This document shows positions 24,992 through 37,654 of a stretch of 64,000 bases of DNA, one piece after another; position 1 is the first letter of the stretch; the number at the start of each line of letters is the position of its first letter. The notes under the pieces were generated by a model that had not been told where the DNA came from, ran no database searches, and worked only from the letters and a program-made list of their open reading frames with translations. The stretch is from positions 193,662 through 257,661 of the forward strand of contig VTPC01090599.1 of assembly GCA_011009095.1 (NCBI GenBank), read 5' to 3'. This DNA comes from Ignelater luminosus. Lineage: Eukaryota > Arthropoda > Insecta > Coleoptera > Elateridae. A program made the translations under genes and the position numbers.

Positions 24992-27683
24992 TGTTACCGG
25001 ACAAACCCGAAATCCGGATATTCTAGTATTGACTAGGACAAACGCAAAGCTCCTGCACTCTCTAGGAACAACGCAAATTTCCTAATCCATACGCTGAGTG
25101 CCAGACTAATTCAGCAATAACTGATTTTAAAAAAGGAAATTCTAGTTTGGCCTAAACTTTTTAGGCAGAACTGAAAGTAACTTGAACTCAACAGGATAAA
25201 CCAGTTTTAATTTTGATTATTGATTTATTTGGTGCCAGTAAGAAAAAGTTTACAAGATTATCAAAAATAACAAAACTAACGAATGATTTGAACATTAATT
25301 CTTTGAATTACGATAGCCAAAACAATCTTGGAATTTTACCTATAAATATTAAATATTATGAAATCCTTAAGAATAATTATGATTTTGATTTTTATCTGAT
25401 ACCAGTAAAAAAAATAACTAAATATATTGATGAAAATAACTAAACTAACAAACGTTTTACAATATGACAATTATAAAAAATAAAAAATAAAATAAACAAT
25501 AATAGGTAGGTACTTACTAGAACTATTACGAAAAGAAATCAAACATAATACTTAAAATTACTAATTATTGTGTTATAACAAAATCAATCTCCATGATAAT
25601 GTATAACAACAATTCTTTAAATTCAAAGTAAAACAAAACCAAGTTGCTATAAGTCAGCTGTTTACTTATTTCTACAGGAATTCCTGTTATGGCATTTCAA
25701 ATTGCAGAGGAGTTGTCGCCTTTTTACACATGCCTAAGTTTGTTCCACAGTGTTTAGTACACTGGCATCTAAAGTATCCCTGAGCTTTACCCGAACAAAT
25801 TGTGGCTACAGTTTATCGAAACAAAATTATATTTGCAGGTTTCAAATTTTGATCACGCATACAGCTGTCTTAAACAACCGTCTTTAGTACCTAGTTTATA
25901 TAAATTACCGTCTGTCACGTTTAAAACTACGGCCATGATATTACGTAAACTTCCTCTTGCTTTATCTACATCTGGTATGGGCACTGTCACATTGTCGCCA
26001 ATATTAGCTGGTGGACGTAGCTTGCCTCTTGATTGCTTCATTTTTTTGGCCTGCTTTTGTAGAGAAAGTGAAGCTCTCTTCCTAGCTGTTGCAATATTAC
26101 TGACGTCATTACAATATCGATCATTTTGTTGGTCATCCTCATCATGACTACCTACCTCTTCCCTTTCCATTTCCACTGCCACTTCTTTGTTTCTCTGATT
26201 CTGTCTCGCCCGAATTTGTCAATATGACTTTTTCTGTCTTCCTCGGTGTGTAAATCGAAAATAACTTTCTCGCTCAATTTAGTCGTAATCAGCCCAACTC
26301 TGGGCTCCATACCAAACATGGCCTTGTAGGGTGACATGCTGATGCCTGAGTGCAGCGCTCTGTTCTTTATAAATTGTAGAAACTTAAGTCCTTCTGTCCA
26401 TTTTAGAGTGTTGTTCTCCTTCAGCCACGTTGTCAACATGTTTTCTACATCTTGATTGGCTCTCTCAACGGAACCTTAGCTTTGGCTATGTTGAGGTTTG
26501 CCGTGCACTAACCTCAGTTCTGGCCACAGATCGGATAACTCATTAATTACTTTGTTGACAAATTCGCGTCCATTATCGAAATACAGAATGCAAGGAGCAC
26601 CAAAGAGCGTAAAAATTTCAACTAAGTGATATGCTACTTCTTCAGCTGTTTTAGTGCGAAGAGCTCTCAGAATCCTTTAGGTGATCCTGATACACCATTA
26701 TGAGTTTGTTACCTGCATCACTTTGTGGTTGCATATCTATTAGGTCGACCTGACAGCGACTATTCATTTGATTATGCAAAATTGGTCTAGAAACTAAACC
26801 CTTCTTTTTTTTGTTCGTTTCATATGACCACTTTCACACATGAATAAAAATAAGTTTATCATTTTTTTTGTTATGTTTGCATACTTTTTGCTTGTTTCGG
26901 AGAGTAATCTATTCCTTCCACCATGCCCAACTGCGCGATGTGCACTAGCGATAGCATCAAACACCTCATCAATAGGCAAAAAATAACGTATGTCGTTTTC
27001 TGATGATTTAGCAATTAGTTTTTTGTTTCCGTTTATTTCAATAACATCAAATCGTTTCAATCGACTATACTGCAAAACCACCTTTTTTGCAGCTGGCTTT
27101 GGATTATTTTTGATGGGTGTTTTATTTGTTTGATAATAATTATATAGCTTGGGAATTAATTAAACAACTAAAACTTATTAATGCTACTTAATGCTACGAG
27201 TGGCACACTCCTCGGTTATAACCTCAAATCAATGGTCTGCATACCTCTTCTAGTAAGCTGTTGTATTGAGCTTTTGTAAGCACTGTAAAATGTGTCGAAG
27301 ACTTCGTATCTCGGTCTATCATGGTTTGAATAAATTTATCTTTTCATTTTAACTCGGACATAATGAATAATAGACAAAATCTATTATCACAGCACACAAT
27401 GACAGTGTACGATGCACAAATGCGGTTTCCAAAATTCGAAACGGGTTTATCCTAAGTCGAGCGGGCATACCTAGTTTATCCTAGGTAACTTAAATAACTT
27501 CTAGTTCTGCCTGGAAATTTTAGGACAAATTAGAATTTCTTTCTCTAAAATCAGTTGTTCCTGAATTAGTCTGGCACTCCGCGTTTGGCCTAGGAAATTT
27601 GCGTTGTTCCTAGAGAGTGCAGGAGCTTTGCGTTTGTCCTAGTCAATACTAGAATATCCGGATTTCGGGTTTGTCCGGTAACA
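24992..27683. mobile_element. Ginger-type DNA transposon with about 210-bp terminal inverted repeats
   Basis: The ends begin TGTTACCGGACAAACCCGAA and are inverted copies of each other over about 210 bp (24992-25203 and 27474-27683); the outermost 90 or so bases are identical. A 4-bp duplication TATA flanks both sides (24988-24991 and 27684-27687). The interior carries a broken integrase-like transposase gene on the minus strand. The 4-bp duplication, TGT-type termini and gypsy-integrase-like gene fit the Ginger superfamily. Near-identical termini imply moderately recent insertion despite the broken gene. Confidence 0.85.
25670..27363 (-). pseudogene. Ginger/KRBA2-like integrase-type transposase, broken
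   Basis: Reading from about 27363, the minus strand gives an N-terminus with KFIQTMIDRDTK and FTVLTKAQYNSLLEEV, then YSRLKRFDVIEINGNKKLI. The zinc-binding module follows with HRAVGHGGR and a CESG where the family has CxxC, so the last Cys is lost. The catalytic core is readable: SRCQVDLIDMQ (first Asp), FDNGREFVNKVI (second Asp) and GSVERANQDVENML (Glu), with about 36 residues between the last two acids. Next come YHLVEIFTLFGAP-like text between them, NRALHSGISMSPYKAMFG, DNVTVPIPDVDKARG and LGTKDGCLRQLYA, then a decayed Cys-rich tail. A stop lies just before the catalytic Glu near 26.47 kb, with frameshifts near 26.65 and 26.2 kb and further stops at the N-terminus. It cannot encode a full transposase. 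Confidence 0.85.
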
Positions 27684-27687
27684 TATA

Positions 27688-30600
27688 CACTAATAATTCT
27701 TCCAAATTGTTTATATATTTATTTATTAACTACCCCTACCTTTACCTTTTATTTTATGCCTACCAGAAAAACTTAATTTCACTCTTAACACCTTTATTGA
27801 CCACTGGGCTTTTTCTGTTAATTTATTTTCTGGCAATTCTCACACAATTTTATGTTTATTACAGAGCAAAAGTCAACCAACAATTCCACTTGAAGACACT
27901 TCCATACTTTATGCGTGAGATTAACCGAATTAAATTTCTAAAAACTTTCATTTTTGCTTACAATTAGTAACATGAGGAAATTGATTGATTTGCTAAGCTA
28001 TAATTAAGAATGTGTAGAGAATAATGTATTTAGAATTTTCGCCCAGTTTAAGTAATTATTTAAGAGAAAGTTCGTTAACTCGAATAATAATAGTAGCTAT
28101 TTAACACCCTTTTTGTAAATCTATTGAATGATCCTTCATTTCTCAAGCTGGAGTAGTCAACAGCAAAGCAACCATATTAGATAATAGAACAGAAAAGCTT
28201 TTCAGTTAAATGAATACTTGAATCTGGAAGTAGTGATTATTTTGAGACTTTCCATGTAAATATAAATAGATAAATTAGGTTCCTTTGTTAAGTACTTTGT
28301 TACAGCCACACAGTATTCTTTATTGTTTTAATTGAATTTGCCTGAAAAATCAAAGGGAGGAAACAACCTCATAAAAGTACTGTGCATTAACAGAACTTAA
28401 AAGTACTAAACCTAGTTTGAAACACCCAAAGCTTTAGTTTAGCAATTTTCTAAGAAAAATGCAAAATGAAGAAGGGAAAAACATAGAAATTTTACTTGTA
28501 ATTGCTCTTTTAAGATAAGGAATATTTTTAGAAGGAACAAGTAGTAAACCTAAAGAGTTTCATTTGAAAACCTGAGTGGATGACTTCAGATAAAAGACTT
28601 TCCCGCTAAAAAGCTCGAATTAAAATTTACATAACCTCATTGTACTTGTAAACTGGCTTAAGTTTACACGTAAAAGACTGAATCAAATTATTCAATTATA
28701 AGGTATCAGTAAAATGCAAAATCTGTAATAGTTATTTGAGAAAACCGCACAATCTAACATTCGGACGAGTTAAAATAAATTGCGTTAACACCCAGGATGT
28801 TTCATTAAAACTGTATTTCCTGAAATGGCTTGCGTATTACATGCTCTATATAAGCAAAGATTGTGGGAAACCACACGTAGATAATTAATTTAATGGGATT
28901 TACATATTTATGTAAATTATTTTTCTAAACGTGTGCTTATCAAACAAAAAAGGACGTTAAAAATTAAAACTTTATTTCACATGCTGGTACTACCCACCCG
29001 TGCTAAAAAATGTTGCTGTCCTTTAAAACGCTAAAAAAAGCGTATATCTTCTAATGAACCCGCAAAAATGAATTAATTGCGAAAACAAAGTTTACTTCTA
29101 TATATTCTTTGCATCAGATAAGATTAATTACCGCGCAATTGTACCAGTATGTTTTGGCATTTGTAGCCTGAAACTGTCTGCATGAAATTACACCTCCAAA
29201 AAGTTGGTGTAATTTACCTAATTAATTTTATTTGAACTAGCACGCAATTAGCCCTCGTAGCACGATATTAGGAGGTTAACAAAAACTTAATGCACGCGGT
29301 TGTATTTATCAGCTAATTATATACTACAGTCTCTATCAGTGAAAATAAATTTCTTAAAATGACGATTTTCAATATACTACGCACTATATTATGCTCTGCT
29401 CCTATTAAGAATTTTCAAAATAGAAACAAAATTTTGATCTAAATTTGAAAAACTGTTTCAAAATATAAATAATCATTTGCACCTATTTTTGCCTTATTAA
29501 ATGGTTTCGATTATAAAATTCTCTTATTTTCATCAAGATGGTTTTCCAAAAGCAAACAACTCGTTTGTGGTAAAGGTTTATAAAACTAGATATCTAGAAC
29601 GTTCACATAGTTTCAAACTAAATGCTTTGATGTAATTACTAATTCTCAAACAACTTTCGGAAATGTTACGTTATAGTTGTTTTGTTAATTAAATAACTAC
29701 ATTAAGCTTCATTGCAAAAGTACACACCAGGCAAAGTAATCAGGAAGGTAAATATGGAAAATATCTTAACGAACACAAAATGGACTTTTCATGTAGGTTT
29801 TTCAAAATCTGAGTTATTGTAAAAGTAAAACGATTTATTATTAGTGATGTAACTTTCTTATCACTCTGATAATCAAGTTTCTTTTATATCAATATCCTTT
29901 TATCACTATATTTTCCATCAGTTGAATTGCCCCTATCTTTATAGTGTAGACTATCCAAAATTGTAACTCAATGTAAATCTGAATACATCTGAAAGCTAAG
30001 TATACTCGTTTGTTGTCACATTATTGCCATACCTAGGCATTTAACGGTATATGTTCCTCTCAATACTCTTGACCCAAGTAAAAACGTTGCTTTTTGAACT
30101 TTAGGGTCACATCTGTTAGTTAATGAAGTGATTGCTACATTTCAATAATTTTTATCTTTCGTTGTTAGTTTTGCTTGTTTCAGTTAATTCAAAATTATAT
30201 TTTGAATTGCCGATTTACGAGAAAATCTCTAGACCAAATATACAATTTTTTATTGGCCTAACATAGCAAACTAAAATAACAGCCAAATATAATTTTATTA
30301 CGGCATTACAAAATTTGAATTAACCTAGTGGGTGGAATTTTATCATTCTTCCTAGTCACGTTAAGGTGTCGTCTGACTTTATAAAGGCAATGGACACTTT
30401 GATTTATAAAATATAAAACTAATGATATAAATCATTATAAAAAATTACAGAGAGTTTGGTGTATTTAGTTAACATACCATAAGCTAAAATTTTACAGCAT
30501 TGCAATCCAGGCCAAGGTTAATTAAAAGACGAGAACATTCTAGATTCTTAAGGTAAATCCAGTTGGATCTGGAAGTTAATCATTAATCGGTTCAGTTTAT
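27688..30600. other. No recognisable gene over 2.9 kb
   Basis: The longest open frame here (about 27671-27967, plus) is hydrophobic and AT-driven and matches nothing I know. No conserved exon or defined repeat was recognised. Confidence 0.4.
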
Positions 30601-30604
30601 TTGT

Positions 30605-31750
30605 CGCTTTACACTTGGGTTTTGTGTTTTATACTTCCCACCAAAGATATCTCTCAGAATTTTTCCCATCTCTCTAACATTTCCTCCTCCTTTTTATTTA
30701 AAACCCACACCTCACAAGCGTACGGTACCGGGGGGCCTAATCACCGTTTTATAAACTATTAGTATGCATTTCATGAATACGTACTTTGATTTCATTTGGG
30801 GCCTTAAGCTGCCTAACTTCTTATTTCCTTTCGCTATCCTTGCCTCCAGCTCATATCTTTCCTTTTCTTCGTCGTGAATCACCACCCCCAGGTATACAAG
30901 CTTATCCACTCTTCCAAATTTGTATTCTTCGCCATCAGCTAGGTTCACACTCAGCTCATTTTCTTTGTTTGTTTCTGTTTCCCCAATGACCATATACTTA
31001 GTTTCAATCGAGTTTATTTTTAAACCATACTTATTCGCCCCTTTTCCAATCTTCCTCATCACTCTCTTTAGCTCTTTTTTGGTCTTAGCTAATATTTTCA
31101 GGTCATCCGTGTATGCTATACATTGGTTCTTAAAGATTGTTTCATCTGATTTGAGTCCGCTGTTCCTGACCACCATTTTCAGAACCAGGTTAAGTAATGT
31201 TGTTAATATTGAATCACCCTGTCTTAGCCCCTTTTTTACTAGAAATTTCTCAGATCTTTGACCCTGCCACGCAATTTCGCCTGCCGAGTTGACTAGGGTC
31301 ATTTTTATCAACTTGATCAGCTTTTTCGGTACTCCCAACTGCTCCATCGCCTGATACATCTTTTCTCTGTCAACTCTGTCATATGCTCGACTGAAATCTA
31401 CAAACAGTGCGAATAGAGTGACTTTATTTTTGTAGCACGTGAACTGAATTTTTTTTAATGAGAAAGTTTGACCAGTTGAAGATCGGTTACACCTAACTCC
31501 AGCTTGGTATTCCTGCAAGACTCTTTCTGCATGTTCATTTAATTTATTTCTTAATAATCTTGCCATGTATGTGGTGTCCAATAGCGCAATACCCCTAAAA
31601 TTGGCACATTTTAATCTATTTCCCTTCTTATGCAGTAGATGTATGAGAACCTTAACAAAATCTTCTGGCATTTTTTCGACGGCCCATATCTATTCTATCA
31701 GTTTGTAGATTCTTTTCTGTAACTTATCACCTTCTACTTTCATCAATAAG
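30605..31750 (-). pseudogene. LINE reverse transcriptase, 5'-truncated, long open core
   Basis: A 319-codon open frame (31671 down to 30712) covers the polymerase: MPEDFVKVLIHLLHKKGNR, NFRGIALLDT, YQAGVRCNRSSTGQ, LFALFVDFSRAYDRVDREKM, KKGLRQGDSILTTLL and CIAYTDDLKIL, then KYGLKINSIETKYMVI and VYLGVVIH. The catalytic box is YTDD, with both Asp kept. Sequence similar to the family continues out of frame on both sides: KRIYKLIE-like upstream to about 31750, and RWEKFLREIFGGK-like downstream to about 30605. No endonuclease or ORF1 can be seen, so this is a 5'-truncated copy as usual for LINEs. The sequence style (FVDFxxAYDxVDRxxMYxAM) resembles RTE-like elements; the clade is tentative. It lies in the same orientation as the dlg1 exon and may be intronic. 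Confidence 0.8.
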
Positions 31751-32204
31751 TAAACAAAAGACATACTCCGGTAAAATACAAAAACTAGAGGTTTGCAAAA
31801 AATTAACAATAATAAATTATGAATAAATTAACTTTGCTTGAAATTCCACTTCAGGAAGTTAAGAAAAAATCAACATTACTCCTATGAAATCCGTAATGGA
31901 ATTTCCAGTGGTGACATTTCCTAGAGCTTATTGCAAAAGAATCCAAGATTCTGCAACAGCAGCAGCTATAAAGCCTACGGAAAAGTAGCGGCCATTCAAC
32001 GACAGAACCGATTCGTAGATATCTCCACATGATTCTCTTCGAACCCACCAAGTCCGACATATCGCATGACGTTTTGTCACAAACTTGCTTTCAAATTCAT
32101 CTTATCCTATCCCTTGATCCCGTACAGCGCTCACCTTTCCCAAATATCAAACTCCAATTAGACCGAAAAGGCAAGAGGCTACAATGACCTCGGCGGAAAC
32201 AATT

Positions 32205-32421
32205 ATAATTTTGACATGACTTGGATTTAGAAGAAATAAGTCATTCTAGATGTTTAACGACAGCTAACAAGGTTTTAAAATTGGTTAGGAAAGCATCGCC
32301 ATCGGCTGCAGTGTGCAGTAACAAAGCAAGAGATGGAAAAAGATCGCATTTCGTAAAATATATAACATTACCAAAATATGAAACAGGAAGTGAGTTTCTT
32401 CAAGTTTTAGAAGAGAAGTAA
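32205..32421 (+). pseudogene. Internally deleted family-B copy
   Basis: The frame reads LDLEEISHSRCLTTANKVLKLV and then jumps directly to NKARDGKRSHFVKYITLPKY and ETGSEF. In the fuller copy at 3.77-4.74 kb these correspond to the THSLWLTTTSRILSL segment and the C-terminal SKARDGFM...FNTKTDY segment, which lie about 170 residues apart. The middle is therefore deleted and the two conserved ends are fused in one frame. The upstream part of the family is not visible. It is non-functional. Confidence 0.6.
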
Positions 32422-32424
32422 CTT

Positions 32425-34784
32425 AATACGTAAGCAGGATGGAGAGGAAAGATGGAAAAGGAAATGGAACTCGATATGCAGCCACCTTCACGCGGTGTGT
32501 TCTGAGTTGTTTTCATAAAGAAAGCAAGCTCAGAGTTCCATCCGCTACATGTAATTGCTATTTGAGTGCAACTCGGGTTACTTTAGAATTTAGAATCAAA
32601 ATGGTAGCCAAAGATTATGCTACACAAATCTGCCCAATTATTTACACTTACAAAAGACAACTTTGAGGCTTTTTTTAGTCTATCCCATTCATAATGAAGT
32701 ATTGTGTAGGTTGTAACAGAACGTTTTAATTCGACTATAAAATTTAGTCGTGTAGCTTGTTTAAGGGTGTCAAGTTAGGGTGCAAATTAGTCAAGAAATC
32801 CTCAGTTCCTTTTCAGATTGTTTTCCTTTTGTCCGCTGTCTGGCAGACAGCTTTTGCTCAAACTGAGCTGTTGATGTTGCGTCGAAAGAATGGAGAAAAA
32901 TGGTCGTTTAACGAGAATAAGCAGTGAATAATTTCTAAGGTAGCCAGTACTGCTATAATCTAGACCTTTTATTAAAAATAACAGCTACGACAATAAAAAG
33001 AAAACCATTTCGAGTTGATTTTGACTATACGATCCAGAGCGCTTGAAAAAAACAACATTTCTGGTAAGAGATAGGCTCAATAGCAAGAATAAGTAATTAA
33101 CGTACATTTTATGTTCTCGAAATATCACTCAAAGTTAAAAAGCAATTGTATAAAAAATTAATATAAACCATCTCATTTCACTAAACTTTGCATAAATAAA
33201 GTCTTAATAGTTAGTTTAACTCTCTTAATACCACCCTGTTTCCCTTCTAGAATATTCAGGGTAGGGTGTTTTTTAGTGATGCGAGTAAGATTGCTCAGGG
33301 GGTATGTACTGTCTGCGAGTAGTTTGTTCTACAATACTAAAGTTTTAAAACCAGTGCATTAATCCTAATGAGTTTACGATAAAATCTAGTTTATAAGTAT
33401 GTAAGCTGTTTTTGTAAGTTGATGTTGGATATCATACTTAAGTATAACCAACAACAATTTTAATTTATTGTTCCAGAAGTTTGGATATTGCCTTCTACAG
33501 TAATGAATCCAGATTTAGATTATTGTGCAATTGGCCAGGCCATTTCAAACATCGATTTTTAGATTGTTACCGTCAAACAATGCAAAATCACGTCGGTGAT
33601 TCTCGGAGCCGTTTCCATTTCGTTCATCATTTTAGTTCTTGTACGTGCTAGTTTAGCGTGTTTTAAATGTTACAATTTGCATTATATGTTGTACTTTAGA
33701 TCAATGTAAATATTGCATTTGCTGTCTAAATATTTTTTAGAGACGAAAAAACTTTGTATGATACGGTCACACCTATATTTCCGTTCTGTGATTTTAGTGG
33801 ATTACCACTTTGTTTAATTCTAAGCAAATTACTATTAGTTCAAGTCAACCCTAATCACGTACTTACAACCTTGTAACCCGTTTGGAGTTTAAAGTGACTG
33901 CTTTAGGAGTGGCAATTGCTCCTTATTTGAACTCCCCTTTTTCTTTCTACATGATTTGAATTACGTAATGTTACTATACAGCTTGTGAGTGTCACATTTC
34001 TTTAAAATATTTACCTCAAGTCCATAAAGCTAAAAGTTGTGAAACAATGTCCTCTAAAGTGTGATGGTTATAATAAAGTTCATTTCCAAAGCAACAAATC
34101 TTCCCATGTCTTCGATTTTATATCGATATCAAAAGTCAGAGATACAAAAAAGAAAAACACTTTGTTAAGATTTTCACCATTCAACAACGCATCTGTGTGT
34201 TTTGTTATTGCTGAATAGATATAATGTATAAAGTTCTTCAGTCAGTAACTTTGCTGTAGCGAAGTTATGTGAAAAGTTGCTATAACATTTCAGTATTTGA
34301 TGTGCTTCATATGTCACTATTGATAACTTGCAGTAGCTTTTCAGTTTAATATGCTACGTTGACCTATTTACACAACATTGTAGAACTCGTAAATTCTATT
34401 AGGAAATTAGAAAACAAGTCATCTGAAAGATGTCTAGAATCAATTGTTTTTTGAATAGTTTCCTATGATGCAGACCTTAGAGGCTCGCAACTATAATTAA
34501 TAATTTCAAAATTAAATCTAAGTAAGACATTTCAAGTAAATTTGAGTTACAAAATAAGTGAAGTTGTATTTTATTTATGTAAAAAGTAAAATGAGCTACC
34601 AAAAAATTTAGTCGCCCAATAAATAAAGACTCGAGTGGAACCCTGAGCTAAATTAACATAAACTTCCATATTATAACTCATTAAAATTGCCTCAAAAAGA
34701 TTTATTAATAAGCCTATTTACCCAGTTAAATCACCACTTAATAAAAAGGTGCTTAAGAAAATATTTAAAATGAACGTCACTTAC
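32425..34784. other. No recognisable gene; probably dlg1 intron
   Basis: Lies downstream of the dlg1 exon in transcription direction and is presumably intronic. A short segment near 33.49-33.55 kb (plus) reads SNESRFRLLCN, vaguely like the SDESRF motif of Tc1 transposases, but it is too short to call. Confidence 0.4.
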
Positions 34785-34916
34785 CTAATAGAGCCTGGAA
34801 AAGGCGGGACTTGAAAATTCTGATAACGCGTTCTATGGCCAGTCGCAGCTGCTTATCCTGAGGTTTGGTGAGCTTAGAGTGATAATCCTCCAAAAGCTCG
34901 AGCGCACGGTGAGCCT
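34785..34916 (-). CDS. discs large 1, internal exon encoding the L27 domain
   Basis: Discs large is a membrane-associated guanylate kinase scaffold that organises septate junctions, epithelial polarity and synapses. Its N-terminal L27 domain mediates assembly with other L27 proteins. The exon is 132 bp on the minus strand: a 2-base codon end, 43 codons and one first base. It reads [20 protein letters not shown], then [20 protein letters not shown] and ALL, which I recognise as the insect Dlg L27 segment. It is bounded by an acceptor (TTACAG before 34916) and a perfect donor (GTAAGT from 34784). Its GC content is far above the surrounding sequence. The following exon should begin by completing an Asp codon (family: IQEFYELTL next), but I did not find it downstream, nor the upstream exon, so the neighbouring introns are long and transposon-filled. 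Confidence 0.93.
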
Positions 34917-35700
34917 CTGTAATACAAAACATTTATTAAGTTAATTCTGTGTCATAAATCATTGTACAAAACCAACATAAAATTTAATATCAGGTTATTT
35001 TAACTAGTTTTCTACTAACTTTTGAAATAATAAGGTTTTTGTTTTTAAAGTTATTTATCAATTTTAATGAAAGGGGATTACTACTTTAGTTCAATTTGAT
35101 TATTGCTATTTAGATCACCAACGAAATATAAAATTGTCAGCTTTAAAGGAAGCAGGAAATAAAGTAAATCGTTTGGTTGAAGCCTGCAATAATAAACATC
35201 GCAATTCAAAATAACGAAATACCTTCAAGGTATCTTGCGATATTGCGAATATTACATACGCGTAACTATAATACAAAATAATAACCAAACCCGACTTGCT
35301 AAATACTTAGTTACGCTAACTATTCAGTGTGTTATATTCAAGTACACTATTGTTTAGTCGTATCATTTCAATCAAATATTTGTAATTATCGTTACTGTAA
35401 AGCAAAGTTTGTGTGTAAAACAAAAAGAGTTAAGACCAATTCAAAGCAGGATGATAATTAATTAATACACATTTTTGTTACTATCTTGTTTTACATCACT
35501 TTGACTTCCAGGGTCGATAGTAGAATCTCTTTTGGCTTGCGCACAGATTTAATTTTTTTACTTTTTAATATTTTTCTTTCTTGTGCTATTCAATTAAGTT
35601 ATTTTATCGCATGATATTAAATAAGAAATATCTGGATTGTTTTTTACTAGTCTTGCACCAAATTTGAAGAAATCGTACAAGTAAGTAGTACTTCTCCATA
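34917..35700. other. dlg1 intron sequence
   Basis: Upstream intronic sequence adjacent to the dlg1 acceptor. AT-rich, with no other feature seen before the transposon that starts at 35703. Confidence 0.5.
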
Positions 35701-35702
35701 TA

Positions 35703-37652
35703 CAGTATGTCCAAAAAGTATGAATATCCTATATATCTCAGTAAATATGCATTTTATAGAAAAATGTTTCCTATAAAAGTTGTTTAGTGTTTAGTTTTAC
35801 ATTACAGGGCAATACCAAATAACTATTTTTTAAAAAACAAAAGCACAACGAATAATCCTTCAATTTTTTTTGATGGGAAGGTATCCCTTTATTGTACTCA
35901 TTTGATAGAGAATGTTTTTCTCTTTTTAATGATGTGAAACTTTGATACACTTGCATATGTAAATTTTAATTAAAACGCAAAAAATTGTTTGAAAGTTTAT
36001 TTCAATATTCATCTATTACGAATTGAAAATTTTGTATAACTACACTCTACAGTTCATAGAAGGTGTTCAAAGTGTGCACCATTTACAGCTTGGCAATGAT
36101 AAAGGCGTCTTTCAAATTCGTTTACTGCATTTTGAATCGTTTCTGGTGTGATAGCTCTAATCTCTGTTCCAATTCGGTTTTTTAGAGTTTCAATATCTTC
36201 AGGCATATCCATATAAATTTTATTTTTGAGATGGCTCCACAGAGAAAATAAAGCAGACTTAAATCCGGCGAGCGAGCTGGCCATTCTACTGCACCTCTTC
36301 TGCCTATCCATCGATAAGGAAAAATATTATCAAGAAACTGTTGGACATTAATTCCGATATGAGGAGGAGCCCCGTCTTATTGCAACCATATTCTATTATG
36401 GGGTACAGCTGGATCTAGTTCATTAGGAAATAGAACAGCTAAAGCAGGAACTAAGTAAAATCTTAAAAAATCTAGATAAGCATCCGCTGTTAAATTATGT
36501 TCTATAAAAAAAGGTCCCAAAATTTGGGTTCCAATAATTCCTGCCCAAACATTGACTTTCTGCTGATATTGGGTGTGCCCTTCTACATACCAGCCAGGAT
36601 TTAGCGAAGACCAGTAGCGATTGTTTTGTTTGTTAATGTTACCATTCAAACAAAACGTTGCCTCATCAGTGAAGAGGATATTTTTATGAAGATTTGCATT
36701 TTCCTGAAGCCTATGTGTTATTCCTTCGCAAAATTGCAATCTTCGATCTAAATCATCTTCTAATAATTCTTCAACTATAAAAGGTTTATACGGATGTCAC
36801 TTCTCCTTTCTTAGAACTTCGTGTGCAGTAGATTTCTTCAAAGTATGTTCACGAGCAATTTGTCGAACAGAAACATGTGGATTTTCCACGACAGCCAACA
36901 TTATATTCTCACGTTGTTCATTATTTAGAGCTTTAGGTCTGCCCGTTTTTGGACGATCTTTGACAGAACCCGTCTCATGAAATTTATGCAAAATTTTAAT
37001 TACAGTAGACTGAGAAATATGGTATTCGGGGTGCACGTTATTAAACAAATTACAAACTTCCTCCTGTGTTCTCCTTCTATCTCCATATCCCAGCATCATT
37101 AAAATTTCGATACGATGTTTTTCTGATAAATGATCCATAGCAAGTCGTATTTTTGTAACTTTGTTATCCTCGCGTTAATCAAAATGCTTAAATTAATTAA
37201 ACAAATAACTTTTCGCTTCAGTTCGGTTATTAATTGACATTTCTACGACGTATTCAATTGTTGCAACAAACAAAAGTGTATCACACCGACCATAATGTGA
37301 CTAGATGATATTGAAAATTTAAAAGACCGCGTCTGAAAAGGTAACAGATGAATAAATAAACTTTTAAGCGTTATTCAAACAATTTTTTGCGTTTTAATCA
37401 AAATTTACTTATGCAAGTGTATCAAAGTTTTACATCATTGAAAAGAGCATCAAATGAGTACAATAAAGAGATACCTTCCCATTAAAAATATTGAAGCATT
37501 ATTCGTTACGCTTTTGTTTTTTAAAAAATTATTATTTGGTATTGCCCTGTAATGTAAAACTAAACACTAAACAACTTTTATAGGAAACATTTTTCCATAA
37601 AATGCATATTTACTGAGATATGTGGGATATTCCATACTTTTCGGACACAGTG
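35703..37652. mobile_element. Mariner-like element with about 320-bp terminal inverted repeats
   Basis: TA flanks each end (35701-35702 and 37653-37654). The termini read CAGTATGTCCAAAAAGTATG on the left and, inverted, CACTGTGTCCGAAAAGTATG on the right. Similarity between the two ends continues inward for about 320 bp (35703 to about 36016, and about 37335 to 37652), with scattered differences and small indels. Total length is 1950 bp. Divergence between arms and a broken gene indicate an older insertion. It is probably inside a dlg1 intron. Confidence 0.9.
36054..37138 (-). pseudogene. Transposase of the long-TIR mariner-like element, broken
   Basis: The N-terminal DNA-binding part (37138 down to 36797) is open: EKHRIEILMMLGYGDRRRTQ, a STVIKILHKF helix, the GRPK-type linker (KTGRPKALN) and SVRQIAREHTLKKSTAHEVL. 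The catalytic part has ILFTDEATFCLNG with the first Asp, then NVWAGIIG and GPFFIEHNLTADAYLDFL. In the next frame comes QDGAPPHIG with the second Asp, preceded by a stop. The third block, expected as DFFLWG, is damaged: the Asp codon appears to be a Tyr codon and the frame shifts near 36.25 kb. It then continues as HLKNKIYMDMPEDIETLKNR to the natural end. The spacing between the second and third acid positions again gives 41 residues. At least three lesions make it inactive. Confidence 0.85.
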
Positions 37653-37654
37653 TA

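Noticed and set aside
30786-31261. Plus-strand frames of 67 and 113 codons
   Set aside because: Antisense shadows of the LINE reverse transcriptase at 30.6-31.75 kb.
33485-33640. SNESRFRLLCN, resembling the SDESRF motif of Tc1 transposases
   Set aside because: Only about ten residues fit, the surrounding frames do not continue the family, and no inverted repeats were found.
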